A stretch of 64,000 nucleotides of DNA from Leucothrix arctica (GCF_003172895.1 NZ_QGKL01000024.1:25395-89394); one strand, 5' to 3'; numbered from the stretch's first letter, positions 24,697-35,597 are shown. Program-made: numbers and translations. The notes: a model not told the origin generated them from the letters alone.

Positions 24697-25941
24697 TTAC
24701 GTTTGGTTGGCTTTTTCTAACATTGCATTGATGAGTACATTACAACCTGCAGTAATCCACTCAGGTTTAGCATCTTCAACTTCGTTATGGCTGATACCGT
24801 CAATGCACGGCACAAAAACCATTGATGCAGGCGCGACTTGTGACATGTAGCATGCGTCATGACCTGCGCCAGCAACGATGTCGCGATTAGGGTAACCACA
24901 TAAATTAGCGGCGCTACGCACAGCGTTAATACAGCCCTCGTCAAAAGGAACGGGCGCATAATAAAAAATCTGTTCAAGTGACTGTGTTAAGCCGATTTCT
25001 TCGGTAATGGCGTCGATACTGGCGCGTAGCTCAGCGTCCATTTTACTTAGCATGTCATCTTCAGGGTGGCGCATATCGATAGTCAGAAATACTTCACCAG
25101 GAATCACGTTGCGTGAATTTGGGTATGAGTTGATCATGCCAACGGTAGAGCAAGCCAGTGGCGCGTTATTTATCCCGACTTTGTTTACCGCATTAATAAT
25201 ACGGGCAGCACCTAACAAGGCATCTTTACGACGATCCATTGGGGTTGGGCCAGCATGAGACTCGACACCTTTGAGCGTTAGTTCGTACCAACGCTGACCT
25301 TGTCCGTGTGTAACGACACCAATGGGTAACTCTTCTTCTTCAAGAATAGGGCCTTGTTCGATATGAACTTCAAAGAATGCATGAATGTCTCGACCACCGA
25401 CTGGCTCGTCACCTGCATAGCCAATACGTTCAAGCTCTTCGCCCATTGTTTTGCCGTCTTCATCAGCGCGGCTGAGGCCATACTCTAAATCAAACACACC
25501 GGCAAACACGCCAGAGGCAACCATCGCAGGGGCAAACCGTGAGCCTTCTTCGTTGGTCCAAATAGCTGCTTCAATCGGGTGTTCTGTTTCAATATTTTGA
25601 TCATTGAGGGAGCGGATAACTTCTAAACCAGACAGTACGCCGTAAACACCATCGAAGCGTCCACCCGTTGGTTGGGTGTCGATGTGGCTTCCTGTCATAA
25701 CAGGTGGCAAGTCGTTATTTTTACCTGCACGTCGAGCAAAAACATTACCCATTTTATCTATCTTAATAGTACAGCCAGCTTCTTTGCACCAACTAACAAA
25801 TAGGTCGCGAGCTTCTTTGTCCAAGTCAGTGAGTGCGAGTCTGCAACAACCTCCTTTTTCAGTAGCTCCGATTTTGGCTACTTCCATTAGGCTATTCCAG
25901 AGCCTGTCACCATTGATAGTTACTGCGGTTAGGTCGGTCAT
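24697..25941 (-). CDS. M20-family N-carbamoyl-beta-alanine (or related carbamoyl amino acid) amidohydrolase
   Basis: A 414-residue zinc/manganese amidase of the hydantoinase/carbamoylase branch of peptidase family M20. Metal-ligand motifs are present: GSHIDTQPTGGRFDGVYG, TNEEGSRFAPAM, HIEQGPILE, and GAGHDACYM near the C-terminus. In this operon it should perform the third step of reductive pyrimidine breakdown, hydrolysing N-carbamoyl-beta-alanine to beta-alanine, CO2 and ammonia. Allantoate amidohydrolases look alike, but preA, preT and dihydropyrimidinase argue for the pyrimidine role. The ATG at 25941 follows an AGGGAG ribosome site seven bases upstream and is preferred over the one six codons earlier. 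Confidence 0.9.
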   Translation of the reverse strand: MTDLTAVTINGDRLWNSLMEVAKIGATEKGGCCRLALTDLDKEARDLFVSWCKEAGCTIKIDKMGNVFARRAGKNNDLPPVMTGSHIDTQPTGGRFDGVYGVLSGLEVIRSLNDQNIETEHPIEAAIWTNEEGSRFAPAMVASGVFAGVFDLEYGLSRADEDGKTMGEELERIGYAGDEPVGGRDIHAFFEVHIEQGPILEEEELPIGVVTHGQGQRWYELTLKGVESHAGPTPMDRRKDALLGAARIINAVNKVGINNAPLACSTVGMINSYPNSRNVIPGEVFLTIDMRHPEDDMLSKMDAELRASIDAITEEIGLTQSLEQIFYYAPVPFDEGCINAVRSAANLCGYPNRDIVAGAGHDACYMSQVAPASMVFVPCIDGISHNEVEDAKPEWITAGCNVLINAMLEKANQT

Positions 25942-25970
25942 AAAACTGCTCCCTGTCATTATGTTATTTG

Positions 25971-26627
25971 CTAAGGCGGTGTACTCGTCAACCCCGCACT
26001 ACTCAAAATCATCTGGTTTAACGCTTGTGTTTTTGCTTCAAACTCAGCGTCTGTAAATTCTTTGTTATTATTCAAAATCATCAGCTGAGACTTAAAATCC
26101 GCATAATGCTGCGTGCTCGCCCAGATCAAATACAAAAATGCATTGGGGTCGCTGATGGTTATTTTTCCGTCTCTTTTCCACTTTTCTAAAACGGCAACAC
26201 GTTCAAACGTCCACTGGTTAAAGCTTTCAGAGAGTGATGGCTCCAACAAGGGCGCACCACTCATGATTTCTTTTGCCCAGACAGTCGAGCCATAAGGTCT
26301 ATCTCGTGCGAACTGCATCTTTGCACGAACATAAGCGCTAATAGCCTGCTTAGGGTCATCACTACTTTCAAACTCGTCAGCGGCTTTTAGCCACGCATTC
26401 AACATATTTTCGAGTATCAATTGGTACAGGTTCTTCTTCGATTTGAAGTAGTACATGATGTTTGATTTAGGCAACTCAGCAATATCAGCAATTAGCTGCA
26501 TGCTGGCGCCCCCATAACCGTATTCAGAAAACATCCGCTCAGCGGCATCTAAAATCTTCGCTTCATTTTCCGTACGGATTTCAGCATTGGTTTTTTTAGT
26601 GGTAATAGTTCTATCCTTTGGCAACAC
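25971..26627 (-). CDS. RutR-like TetR-family regulator of pyrimidine catabolism
   Basis: A 218-residue TetR protein. The N-terminal helix-turn-helix (FSEYGYGGASMQLIADIAEL, SNIMYYFKSKKNLYQ) and the C-terminal signature LIWASTQHYADFKSQ are very like E. coli RutR, a uracil/thymine-responsive repressor. EIMSGAPLLEPSL also matches the RutR ligand region. It sits within the pyrimidine operon and overlaps the end of preA by 17 bases, starting with GTG or TTG. A near-consensus RutR box (30829-30844) lies in front of the operon. Inference: free uracil or thymine releases the repressor and induces the pathway. Confidence 0.9.
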   Translation of the reverse strand: MLPKDRTITTKKTNAEIRTENEAKILDAAERMFSEYGYGGASMQLIADIAELPKSNIMYYFKSKKNLYQLILENMLNAWLKAADEFESSDDPKQAISAYVRAKMQFARDRPYGSTVWAKEIMSGAPLLEPSLSESFNQWTFERVAVLEKWKRDGKITISDPNAFLYLIWASTQHYADFKSQLMILNNNKEFTDAEFEAKTQALNQMILSSAGLTSTPP

Positions 26628-27918
26628 TCATTGGATTATTAGGGTGCGTTGTCCAATCAGCATGTTCACTACTAATAACTTTATTAGTTCGTAAGTCGAC
26701 CTCGCCAGGTGCTTGAGACACCATCGTAATACAATTTTCAACGGGGCATAACGTTACACACAAATTACAACCGACACACTCTTCCTCTATCACTTCAAAT
26801 TTACGGAAACCATCCACCATGTTTGTGATGGCTTGGTGCGAGGTGTCTTCGCAAGCGATGTGACACCGACCACATTGAATACACGCATCTTGATCGATGA
26901 CGGCTTTATCCACGTGGTTTAAGTTTAGGTTTTGCCAATCAGTGACTGACGGAACGGCAACGCCGACTAACTCATCAACCGACGTCATGCCTTTCTCATC
27001 GAGGAAGCGGCTAAGGCCATCAATTAAGTCATCTACGATGTGGAAACCGTACAGCATGGCTGCGGTACAGACTTGAACGTTTGACGCACCCAATGCTAAG
27101 AAATCAACCGCATCTTTCCAGTCAGTGACGCCACCAATACCGGAGATAGGCATTTGGCTTGTGCCTGGTGTACGTGCTATTTCTGCAACCATGTTTAGCG
27201 CAACCGGCTTAACCGCTTCACCACAATATCCGCCGTGACTACCTTGTGCGCCTGTCGTTGGAAACATTGTTAGGTTGTCGTAATCAACTCGCATAATAGA
27301 GTTGATAGTATTGATCAAAGACACAGCATCAGCGCCACCGTCAACCGCTGCTTGAGCAGGGTGAAGTACGTTTGTGATGTTGGGTGTAAGCTTTACAATG
27401 ACCGGTTTGGTTGCGTACTTTTTGCACCACTCAGTAGCTTGTTGAACGTACTCTGGGACTTGGCCCATTGCTGCGCCCATGCCACGTTCTGACATGCCGT
27501 GAGGGCAACCAAAGTTGATCTCGAAACCGTCAATGCCGGTCGCTTCAATCATGGGGATGTGCTTTGCCCAAGTTTCTTCGTTAAGCGGAAACATAACCGA
27601 TGCGATGATGGCGCGATCTGGCCAATCGAGTTTGCATTGACGCATTTCATCTAAGTTAACTTGTAACGGGCGGTCACTGATTAGCTCGATATTATTAAAA
27701 CCAACCACACGACCGTCGTTGCTTCGCATACCGGCATAACGTGGGCCGTTGACGTTGATTACGTTTGGATCTTCGCCAACTGTTTTCCAAACAACGCCAC
27801 CCCAGCCTGCTTCAAAGGCGCGGTTTACGTTGTAGAGTTTGTCCGTTGGTGGCGCAGAAGCCAGCCAAAATGGGTTTGGTGAAGAGATACCTAGAAAGTT
27901 TGATTGTAGATTAGCCAT
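26611..27918 (-). CDS. preA: NAD-dependent dihydropyrimidine dehydrogenase, PreA subunit
   Basis: A 435-residue catalytic subunit. The FMN-binding barrel resembles dihydroorotate dehydrogenase (NPFWLASAPPTDK near the start; FEINFGCPHGMSERGMGAAM; VIVKLTPNI; PISGIGGVTDWKDAV). The C-terminal ferredoxin-like tail has two 4Fe-4S cysteine sets (CIQCGRCHIAC and CVGCNLCVTLCP). With PreT it reduces uracil or thymine to the dihydro form using NADH. It is encoded directly after preT, 12 bases apart, so the two subunits are coproduced. The length and motifs match the E. coli protein. Confidence 0.95.
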   Translation of the reverse strand: MANLQSNFLGISSPNPFWLASAPPTDKLYNVNRAFEAGWGGVVWKTVGEDPNVINVNGPRYAGMRSNDGRVVGFNNIELISDRPLQVNLDEMRQCKLDWPDRAIIASVMFPLNEETWAKHIPMIEATGIDGFEINFGCPHGMSERGMGAAMGQVPEYVQQATEWCKKYATKPVIVKLTPNITNVLHPAQAAVDGGADAVSLINTINSIMRVDYDNLTMFPTTGAQGSHGGYCGEAVKPVALNMVAEIARTPGTSQMPISGIGGVTDWKDAVDFLALGASNVQVCTAAMLYGFHIVDDLIDGLSRFLDEKGMTSVDELVGVAVPSVTDWQNLNLNHVDKAVIDQDACIQCGRCHIACEDTSHQAITNMVDGFRKFEVIEEECVGCNLCVTLCPVENCITMVSQAPGEVDLRTNKVISSEHADWTTHPNNPMSVAKG

Positions 27919-27930
27919 AGCGATGTCCTG

Positions 27931-29295
27931 TTAAGATTGAAAGTAAGCGTTGATTGATTGCGCAGCGACCTTGCCGTCTTGCACTGCGGAGACGGTCAAG
28001 TCGTTTCCACCTGCAACACAGTCACCACCTGCCCAGATTGTTGCAGCAGAGGTTTTGCCTTTTTCATCAACCAAAATTCGCCCCTTTTTCATGGCGATTT
28101 CACTTCCATCTAAATCATTAATCAGTAGCTTCTGACCAATCGCTTTGAACACGATACTTGCGGGTAATTCTTTGTAAGTATCCAGCTGTGTCAGTACACC
28201 ATCACTATTCGTTTGTGTTTCTCTGAAGCGCATTCCGCTCACATTGCCGTCTTCAACAAGTAAAGACTCTGGGCTTAGCGAGTAAAGGATTTTCACGCCA
28301 TTAATTTGTGCATATTCTTGCTCATGTAGACTGGCGCCCATTTGAGATTGGTCACGACGGTAAACAATCGTCACATCAGCAGCGCCAAGTTTCTTCGATT
28401 GCACCGCGATATCTACCGCAGTCATACCACCACCAATAACGATGACACTATCTGCAACGGGCATTTCAGACGCATCGTCAAGCTGTCGTAGTGTTTCGAT
28501 ATAACGTACCGCGTCACTCACGCCTTTTACTGACTCGTTTTCAAGTCGTAGTGGGTTTACATCACCCAAACCAACACCCATAAATACTGCGTCATAATCA
28601 GACTCTAAAGACGCTAACGTAAAGTCATCCCCCATCGACTGACCGTACTTAATCTCTATGTTTCCAATCTCTAAAATGTAGTCGACTTCTTTTTGAGCGA
28701 TGTCGCCCAGTGCTTTATAAGTCGCGATACCGTACTCATTCAAACCACCCGCTTTTGCGCGTTTTTCAAAAATAGTGACGCGATGACCTTGTCTAGCCAA
28801 GCCATGTGCACAAGATAATCCGGCAGGGCCTGCGCCGACAATAGCGACTTGTTTGCCTGAGTTTTTCTCAGGAACGAAGTATTGAATGTTTTCATTAATC
28901 GTTTTTTCGGTGGCGAAGCGCTGTAACAAACCAATCTTTACTGGCATCTCTTCGTGGTCATTTCGCACGCAGACTTGTTCGCATAATTCTTCAGTCGGAC
29001 AAACGCGTGAACACATTGCGCCCATGATGTTTTCTTCTAATATTTTCTCAGCAGCACCGTTCGTGTTGCCTGAGCCGATACGTCTAATAAATTCTGGGAT
29101 GTTGATGCCGGTTGGACAGGCTGTCATACAAGGTGCGTCGTAACAAAAATAGCAGCGGTCAGCTTCTATAATTGCTTGGTTTTGGTTGAGTGGTTCTGCC
29201 ATCTCTGTAAAGTTGTCGCGAATTTTTTTAGCGTCTAACTTTCCAGTGGTTGTCTCGGCTAAATTTAAAAACGCGTTGGCTGAAGACTGTGTCAT
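27931..29295 (-). CDS. preT: NAD-dependent dihydropyrimidine dehydrogenase, PreT subunit
   Basis: A 454-residue flavoprotein subunit. The N-terminal region has iron-sulphur cysteines (CYFCYDAPCMTACPTGIN; CSRVCPTEELCEQVC). It is followed by an FAD-binding GxGxxG (VAIVGAGPAGLSCAHGLARQ) and a second nucleotide-binding site (VIVIGGGMTAVDIAVQ), the arrangement of GltD/PreT-type NAD(P)H oxidoreductases. It passes electrons from NADH to PreA. It is the second gene of the pyrimidine operon, between dihydropyrimidinase and preA, with short gaps. Confidence 0.95.
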   Translation of the reverse strand: MTQSSANAFLNLAETTTGKLDAKKIRDNFTEMAEPLNQNQAIIEADRCYFCYDAPCMTACPTGINIPEFIRRIGSGNTNGAAEKILEENIMGAMCSRVCPTEELCEQVCVRNDHEEMPVKIGLLQRFATEKTINENIQYFVPEKNSGKQVAIVGAGPAGLSCAHGLARQGHRVTIFEKRAKAGGLNEYGIATYKALGDIAQKEVDYILEIGNIEIKYGQSMGDDFTLASLESDYDAVFMGVGLGDVNPLRLENESVKGVSDAVRYIETLRQLDDASEMPVADSVIVIGGGMTAVDIAVQSKKLGAADVTIVYRRDQSQMGASLHEQEYAQINGVKILYSLSPESLLVEDGNVSGMRFRETQTNSDGVLTQLDTYKELPASIVFKAIGQKLLINDLDGSEIAMKKGRILVDEKGKTSAATIWAGGDCVAGGNDLTVSAVQDGKVAAQSINAYFQS

Positions 29296-29349
29296 TGTTT
29301 ACCTCATGAATAACTTAATTTGAAAAACGTTTCGTCGATATCGATTAAG

Positions 29350-30801
<1,452 letters not shown>

Positions 30802-30828
30802 CTATGTAGAAACATTATTAAAAACTTC

Positions 30829-30844
30829 CTGACCACTTGGTCAG
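30829..30844. promoter_or_regulatory. RutR-type operator upstream of dihydropyrimidinase
   Basis: CTGACCACTTGGTCAG, a perfect 16-base palindrome with two central bases. It differs from the known E. coli RutR consensus TTGACCAnnTGGTCAA only at the two outermost positions. It lies 37 bases upstream of the dihydropyrimidinase start, as a repressor site should. Confidence 0.85.
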
Positions 30845-30894
30845 TTGGTAATTAAAATAGCGCCCGATATTAATGTTTGTCAAGGAATTATTAT

Positions 30895-31824
30895 CTATTG
30901 GCTACGACTTAGCTCCTCCAAAAAGGTGTCTAAAATGTAGTTGGTGCGAGTGCCTTTGCGGGTTACAGCCGAATAATGAGTGATGAAATTTAATTTTTTT
31001 GGCTGTATTGCGATGAGTACACCTTGATTCACCCATTGTTCGGCATAGTGGGTAGGTAAGAAGCCCAAATAGCGGCCACTCAGGATTAAAAAAGCGATGC
31101 CTTCTCTGTCAGTTGACGTGGCGGCGGGCTTTAGTTTTCGCTGCTGCTGCTTAATTTCACTCGTTTGTGGATAGGCCGGTAAAACAGCATCGAATTCTGC
31201 CAATTGGGCTTGGCTAAGTTTGGCGTGATCAGCCTTGGCTAATGGGTGATCATGGCTGCAATACAATAACGATGTTTCTTTGTAGAGCGGTACATAATTC
31301 AAACCAGAAAGGGTTCGCAAGTCAGGAACAGCACCGATATGTAATTGGCCATCTAGTACTGCTGATTCGATATCTTTCGGTGTCATCATACGGATATTGA
31401 TAACGACGTCTGGGCCGCGGTCTTTTAGCGCGGCTAAGGTTCTAGTAATCCGCATTTCAGGCATGGTTGCCAAATTATCAGTAATACCAATATTCAATTC
31501 ACCTTTGAGCTCTCTGTTGATGGCATTGATCTGTGACTTGAAGGTTTCTAAGCTATTAAGCAGTTGTAGTGATGACTGATAAACCGCCTCTCCTTCGTCG
31601 GTCACAGAAAACCCTGAGCGTCCACGATGACACAGTCGCATATTGAGCAGGCTTTCTAATTCACTGATCGCAATACTAATCGCAGGTCGGCTAATGTTTA
31701 ACTCAACTTCCGCTGATGCAAACCCGCCTGATTCGATGACGGCTTTGTAAATTCTTAGCAAACGTATATGTGCGTCCCCAATTTTTTGAGGTAACAGGTT
31801 CGTCGAAGAATGTTTGTTTGCCAT
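30895..31824 (-). CDS. LysR-family transcriptional regulator
   Basis: A 309-residue LysR protein with an N-terminal winged helix (RLLRIYKAVIESGGFASAEV, ELNISRPAISIAISELE) and a periplasmic-binding-like effector domain. It lies divergent from the aminotransferase/dehydrogenase operon and upstream of the dihydropyrimidinase operon on the same strand. The 31861-31882 palindrome between it and the aminotransferase gene is its likely site. Inferred role: activating beta-alanine breakdown in response to a pathway metabolite. The ATG at 31824 is preferred over a TTG four codons earlier. Confidence 0.9.
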   Translation of the reverse strand: MANKHSSTNLLPQKIGDAHIRLLRIYKAVIESGGFASAEVELNISRPAISIAISELESLLNMRLCHRGRSGFSVTDEGEAVYQSSLQLLNSLETFKSQINAINRELKGELNIGITDNLATMPEMRITRTLAALKDRGPDVVINIRMMTPKDIESAVLDGQLHIGAVPDLRTLSGLNYVPLYKETSLLYCSHDHPLAKADHAKLSQAQLAEFDAVLPAYPQTSEIKQQQRKLKPAATSTDREGIAFLILSGRYLGFLPTHYAEQWVNQGVLIAIQPKKLNFITHYSAVTRKGTRTNYILDTFLEELSRSQ

Positions 31825-31860
31825 AGCTGAAACCAATAGTTAATTAAATACTTACATTAA

Positions 31861-31882
31861 GTTTAATACGTTCGTATTTAAC
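31861..31882. promoter_or_regulatory. Palindrome in LysR/aminotransferase divergent region
   Basis: GTTTAATACG-TT-CGTATTTAAC, nine of ten base pairs symmetric, with the inner AATACG/CGTATT perfect. It sits midway between the divergent genes, a usual place for a LysR binding site. Confidence 0.55.
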
Positions 31883-31950
31883 AATCTAAATTATTACGCA
31901 TAATGACACTCAATCTTTATGGCCCCCCAGCTGATCAATCCGAGGTGAAC

Positions 31951-33297
31951 ATGCAAAGTAAAAGTGAAGTTTTAGCGAGTTGTAATCTTTCGCAGGAGCA
32001 GTTAGATAGCTACTGGATGCCTTATACAAGTAATCGTGAGTTCAAAAAGAACCCGCGTATGATTGTGTCGGCAGAGGGCAAATATTTCACCGACGCTGGT
32101 GGCAGAAAAGTGTTTGATGGTTTGTCAGGGTTATGGACGTGTGGCGCAGGGCATTCTCGTCCTGAAATCGCAGAGGCAGTTGCTAAACAGTTAACAAGTT
32201 TGGATTACGCCCCTTCTTTTCAGTTTGGTCACCCTCAAGCATTTGAGCTGGCGCATCGTATTACCGAGTTTATGCCAGAAGGTTTGAACCGTGTGTTTTT
32301 CACCAACTCGGGTTCTGAGTCGGTAGAAACCGCGCTAAAAGTAGCGCGTGCGTATTGGCGTAAAAAAGGACAGGCAAGCAAGACACGTTTTATTGGTCGA
32401 GTAAAAGGCTATCACGGGACTAACTGGGGTGGGATCAGTGTGGGTGGAATTGCCCCGAATAAAACACCGTTTGGTCCTGGGCTTGAAACGTCGCATATTG
32501 AACACACGATGCTGCCAGAAAATAAGTTTACTAAAGGCATGCCAGATGAAGGCGCACACCTAATTAGTGGGCTTGAAGATATGATTGCGCTCTATGATGC
32601 GACAAATATTGCAGCAGTCATTGTTGAGCCAATGTCAGGTTCTGGAGGCGTATTGCCGCCACCGGTAGGCTACCTAAAACGTCTTCGTGAAGTCTGCACA
32701 AAACATAACATCTTATTGATTTTTGATGAGGTCATTACTGGCTTTGGCCGTATGGGCTCAAATACAGGCGCTGAAGAGTTCGGTGTTGTGCCAGACATGC
32801 TGACGATTGCCAAGCAAGTCACCAATGGCGCAGTGCCAATGGGCGCTATGATTTCTAGACAAGATATTTATGATACCTTTATGGAGCATGGTGGTGCGGA
32901 GTACTTACTAGAGCTAGCACACGGTTACACTTATTCTGGTCATCCGGTTGCGTGTGCGGCGGGCTTAGCATCGCTAGATATTTTAGAAAAAGAGCAGCTT
33001 ATTCCACGAGTTAAATCGTTATCGCCTTACTTTGAAGAAAGTCTGCATAGTTTGAAAGGTACACAATATATCTCTGATATTCGAAACTACGGTTTTGCTG
33101 GAGGTATAACGATCGAACCTGCGCCTGGCGAGCCCTTATTGCGCCCCTACCAAATTGCAATGAAGTGCTGGGAGAAAGGTTTTTATGTGAGGTACGGTGG
33201 CGATACGATCCAACTTGGACTGCCGTTCACCATAGAAAAAGAAGAGATTGATAACGTAATTAATGCAATCGGTGAGTCGATTAACGAATTATCGTAA
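31951..33297 (+). CDS. Omega-amino acid (beta-alanine):pyruvate aminotransferase
   Basis: A 448-residue class-III PLP aminotransferase. Family marks: FFTNSGSESVETALKVARAY (cofactor phosphate site), GYHGTNWGGISVGG, the aspartate in LLIFDEVITGFGRMG, and the Schiff-base lysine in MLTIAKQVTNGAVPMGAM. It converts beta-alanine (and beta-aminoisobutyrate from thymine) to malonate semialdehyde (or methylmalonate semialdehyde) with pyruvate as acceptor. The ATG at 31951 has a GAGGTG ribosome site; the longer frame starts 16 codons earlier without one. It is followed by the semialdehyde dehydrogenase gene, so the two form an operon. Confidence 0.92.
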   Translation: MQSKSEVLASCNLSQEQLDSYWMPYTSNREFKKNPRMIVSAEGKYFTDAGGRKVFDGLSGLWTCGAGHSRPEIAEAVAKQLTSLDYAPSFQFGHPQAFELAHRITEFMPEGLNRVFFTNSGSESVETALKVARAYWRKKGQASKTRFIGRVKGYHGTNWGGISVGGIAPNKTPFGPGLETSHIEHTMLPENKFTKGMPDEGAHLISGLEDMIALYDATNIAAVIVEPMSGSGGVLPPPVGYLKRLREVCTKHNILLIFDEVITGFGRMGSNTGAEEFGVVPDMLTIAKQVTNGAVPMGAMISRQDIYDTFMEHGGAEYLLELAHGYTYSGHPVACAAGLASLDILEKEQLIPRVKSLSPYFEESLHSLKGTQYISDIRNYGFAGGITIEPAPGEPLLRPYQIAMKCWEKGFYVRYGGDTIQLGLPFTIEKEEIDNVINAIGESINELS

Positions 33298-33360
33298 ACA
33301 AAAAATATATCGATGCTTTGACCTTATAAGCGCTGATAACTACAGAAAGGAATGTGAAAA

Positions 33361-34851
33361 ATGACGATTGTTGGCCATTTTATAAACGGTGAAGCGCGTA
33401 GCGATAGTGAGCGTACACAAGATGTTTACAACCCTTCAACGGGTGAAGTCAGTAAGCAGGTTGCACTTGCGTCTAAAGAAACAGTTGAAGAAGCGATCGC
33501 AGCAGCGCAAGCCGCTTTCCCTGCATGGCGCAATACGCCTGTCGGAAAACGTGCCGCCGTTATGTTCCGTTTCAAAGCATTACTAGAGCAAAATGCAGAT
33601 AAAATCTGTCAATTAATCGGTGATGAGCACGGTAAAATTTGCCACGATGCAGCGGGTGAGTTGCAGCGCGGTATCGAAAATGTTGAGTACGCATGTGGTG
33701 TTGGTGAGTTGTTAAAAGGTGAGCATAGCAAAAATGCTGGCCCACAAATTGACTCGTGGAGCGAGTTCCAACCTCTAGGCGTAGTGACGGGAATTACACC
33801 GTTTAACTTCCCTGCGATGGTGCCGTTATGGATGTACCCAATGGCGATTGCTTGCGGGAATACATTTGTACTAAAGCCTTCTGAGCGTGACCCGAGTTCG
33901 ACGTTATTTATTGCCTCTTTGTTGAAAGAAGCAGGGCTGCCTGATGGTGTCATGAACGTGGTGAATGGGGATAAAGTGGCGGTTGATACCTTGCTGGAAG
34001 ACAAGCGTGTGCAAGCGGTTAGCTTTGTGGGTTCAACTCATATCGCGGAATATATTTACACAACCGCAACGGCAAATGGCAAGCGTTGTCAGGCACTTGG
34101 TGGTGCTAAAAACCACGCTATTGTTATGCCAGATGCGGATTTGGATAACGCAGTTAATCAATTATTAGGTGCTGCTTTTGGCTCATCGGGTGAGCGTTGC
34201 ATGGCGTTATCAGTGGCTGTTGCCGTTGGTGATGCAACCGCAGATGCGTTGATTACAAAAATGAGCGAAGGCATGAAGGCGCTTAAAGCCGGTGAAGCGT
34301 CAGATAAGTCTAATGACTTTGGCCCTGTTATCACGCGTGCGCACCAACAAAAAGTGGTTGGTTATATCGATAGTGCTGAAAAAGACGGTGCAACTATTGC
34401 CGTTGATGGCCGTGAAGTGAGTGTGTCAGGTTATGAAGATGGTTTTTTCGTTGGCGCAACGCTGATCGATAATGTGACGACGGACATGGTCAGCTACAAA
34501 GAAGAGATCTTTGGCCCTGTGTTACAAGTGATTCGTGTCGACACGATGGAAGAGGCGATGGCGCTTATCAATGAACATGAGTATGGCAACGGTACCTGTA
34601 TATTCACTCGTGATGGTGAAGCTGCGCGTTACTTCTCAGACAATATCCAAGTGGGTATGGTGGGCATAAACGTGCCGCTACCTGTGCCAGTGTCTTACCA
34701 GAGTTTTGGTGGTTGGAAGCGTTCGTTGTTCGGTGATTTGTATGCTTATGGCCCGGACGCGGTGAAGTTTTACACGCGTCGTAAGACCATTACTCAGCGT
34801 TGGCCTTCAAGTGGCGTTCGCGAAGGGGTGAACTTCTCGTTCCCTAGTTAA
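33361..34851 (+). CDS. mmsA: CoA-acylating (methyl)malonate-semialdehyde dehydrogenase
   Basis: A 496-residue aldehyde dehydrogenase. The catalytic cysteine is Cys280 in GSSGERCMALS. TGITPFNFPAMVPLWMYPMA and the C-terminal block PVSYQSFGGWKRSLFGD are diagnostic of the CoA-dependent MmsA branch. It turns malonate semialdehyde into acetyl-CoA (or methylmalonate semialdehyde into propionyl-CoA), with NAD and CoA. It is cotranscribed with the transaminase, 63 bases downstream, and completes the uracil/thymine route in this window. It may also serve valine or inositol breakdown. Confidence 0.95.
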   Translation: MTIVGHFINGEARSDSERTQDVYNPSTGEVSKQVALASKETVEEAIAAAQAAFPAWRNTPVGKRAAVMFRFKALLEQNADKICQLIGDEHGKICHDAAGELQRGIENVEYACGVGELLKGEHSKNAGPQIDSWSEFQPLGVVTGITPFNFPAMVPLWMYPMAIACGNTFVLKPSERDPSSTLFIASLLKEAGLPDGVMNVVNGDKVAVDTLLEDKRVQAVSFVGSTHIAEYIYTTATANGKRCQALGGAKNHAIVMPDADLDNAVNQLLGAAFGSSGERCMALSVAVAVGDATADALITKMSEGMKALKAGEASDKSNDFGPVITRAHQQKVVGYIDSAEKDGATIAVDGREVSVSGYEDGFFVGATLIDNVTTDMVSYKEEIFGPVLQVIRVDTMEEAMALINEHEYGNGTCIFTRDGEAARYFSDNIQVGMVGINVPLPVPVSYQSFGGWKRSLFGDLYAYGPDAVKFYTRRKTITQRWPSSGVREGVNFSFPS

Positions 34852-34913
34852 GTGTGGTGTGGCTATTTGATGTTAAACGGTATTGTAGTTTAACGGTTCG
34901 ATGTTTAAGAGGC

Positions 34914-35597
34914 TTAACGCCTTAGTAGCATCATTAAATAGCCCAAACTTAAAATGCTAGACAGTGCCGCAGCAAAGTAAGTAAACGCTGCGGCCTTTAG
35001 TACTTTGCGCGCTGCAGGTACTTGCGCTTCAGTGATATAACCTTCCTCCAGTATTGGTAACGCTTTACCAAAACTCGCGTCCCACTCTTCTGGTAATACA
35101 ATCAAATACGTAAATGCAGATATTAGTTGTAACGCCACACTCACTAAAATAGGGAGTGCCATTACGATTGGCGAACGAAAAACAAGGGCCAATACAGGCG
35201 ATGCCCACAACACATACATCGCTAAACGCTTAAAGCTTTGTGCTTGCGGTAAGTACTTGGAGCGCAGTTTGAATATCTCTTCTTGGCGATGAAACTGGAT
35301 AGCATGACCCACTTCATGTGCCGCGACTGCGACTGCTTTTAATGAGCGACCCTCGAAGTTACTTGGACTCAGACGCACCATTTTATCGACGGGACTAAAG
35401 TGATCAGCGCCTTCATCGCAAGGCTCTACACCTATACCGTGCAGTTCGAAACGCTCGATTAAATGTTCAGCGAGTTCACCACCAGTGCCTTCGATATCGG
35501 GCAGGTCATGTGAGTGTTGCTTCATGACGTGACGAATCCATAGCTGCGGCACCATGCTTAGCGCAGCAATGAAAACGATGAGTATAATGATCAACAT
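34914..35597 (-). CDS. Neutral zinc metallopeptidase (Zn_peptidase_2 family)
   Basis: A 227-residue membrane protein with an HExxH zinc motif (VAVAAHEVGHAIQFH, about residues 89-103). The first ~15 residues are hydrophobic (LIIILIVFIAALSMV). Hydrophobic segments follow around residues 126-170 (AMYVLWASPVLALVF, IVMALPILVSVALQLI) and at the C-terminus. It belongs to a conserved family of predicted membrane zinc peptidases (YugP-like) of unknown biological target. It is divergent from the VOC gene and not linked to the pyrimidine locus by strand or spacing. Confidence 0.85.
   Translation of the reverse strand: MLIIILIVFIAALSMVPQLWIRHVMKQHSHDLPDIEGTGGELAEHLIERFELHGIGVEPCDEGADHFSPVDKMVRLSPSNFEGRSLKAVAVAAHEVGHAIQFHRQEEIFKLRSKYLPQAQSFKRLAMYVLWASPVLALVFRSPIVMALPILVSVALQLISAFTYLIVLPEEWDASFGKALPILEEGYITEAQVPAARKVLKAAAFTYFAAALSSILSLGYLMMLLRR

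Noticed and set aside
23143..25941. Allantoin degradation as the main role of the permease and amidohydrolase
   Set aside because: Both families include allantoin/allantoate members, but preT, preA, dihydropyrimidinase and the RutR box in the same operon make pyrimidines the better fit.
29310..29345. AAACGTTT palindrome between preT and dihydropyrimidinase genes, as an operator
   Set aside because: It is a short word inside an operon, not at a promoter, and its spacing does not match the LacI-type sites; likely chance.
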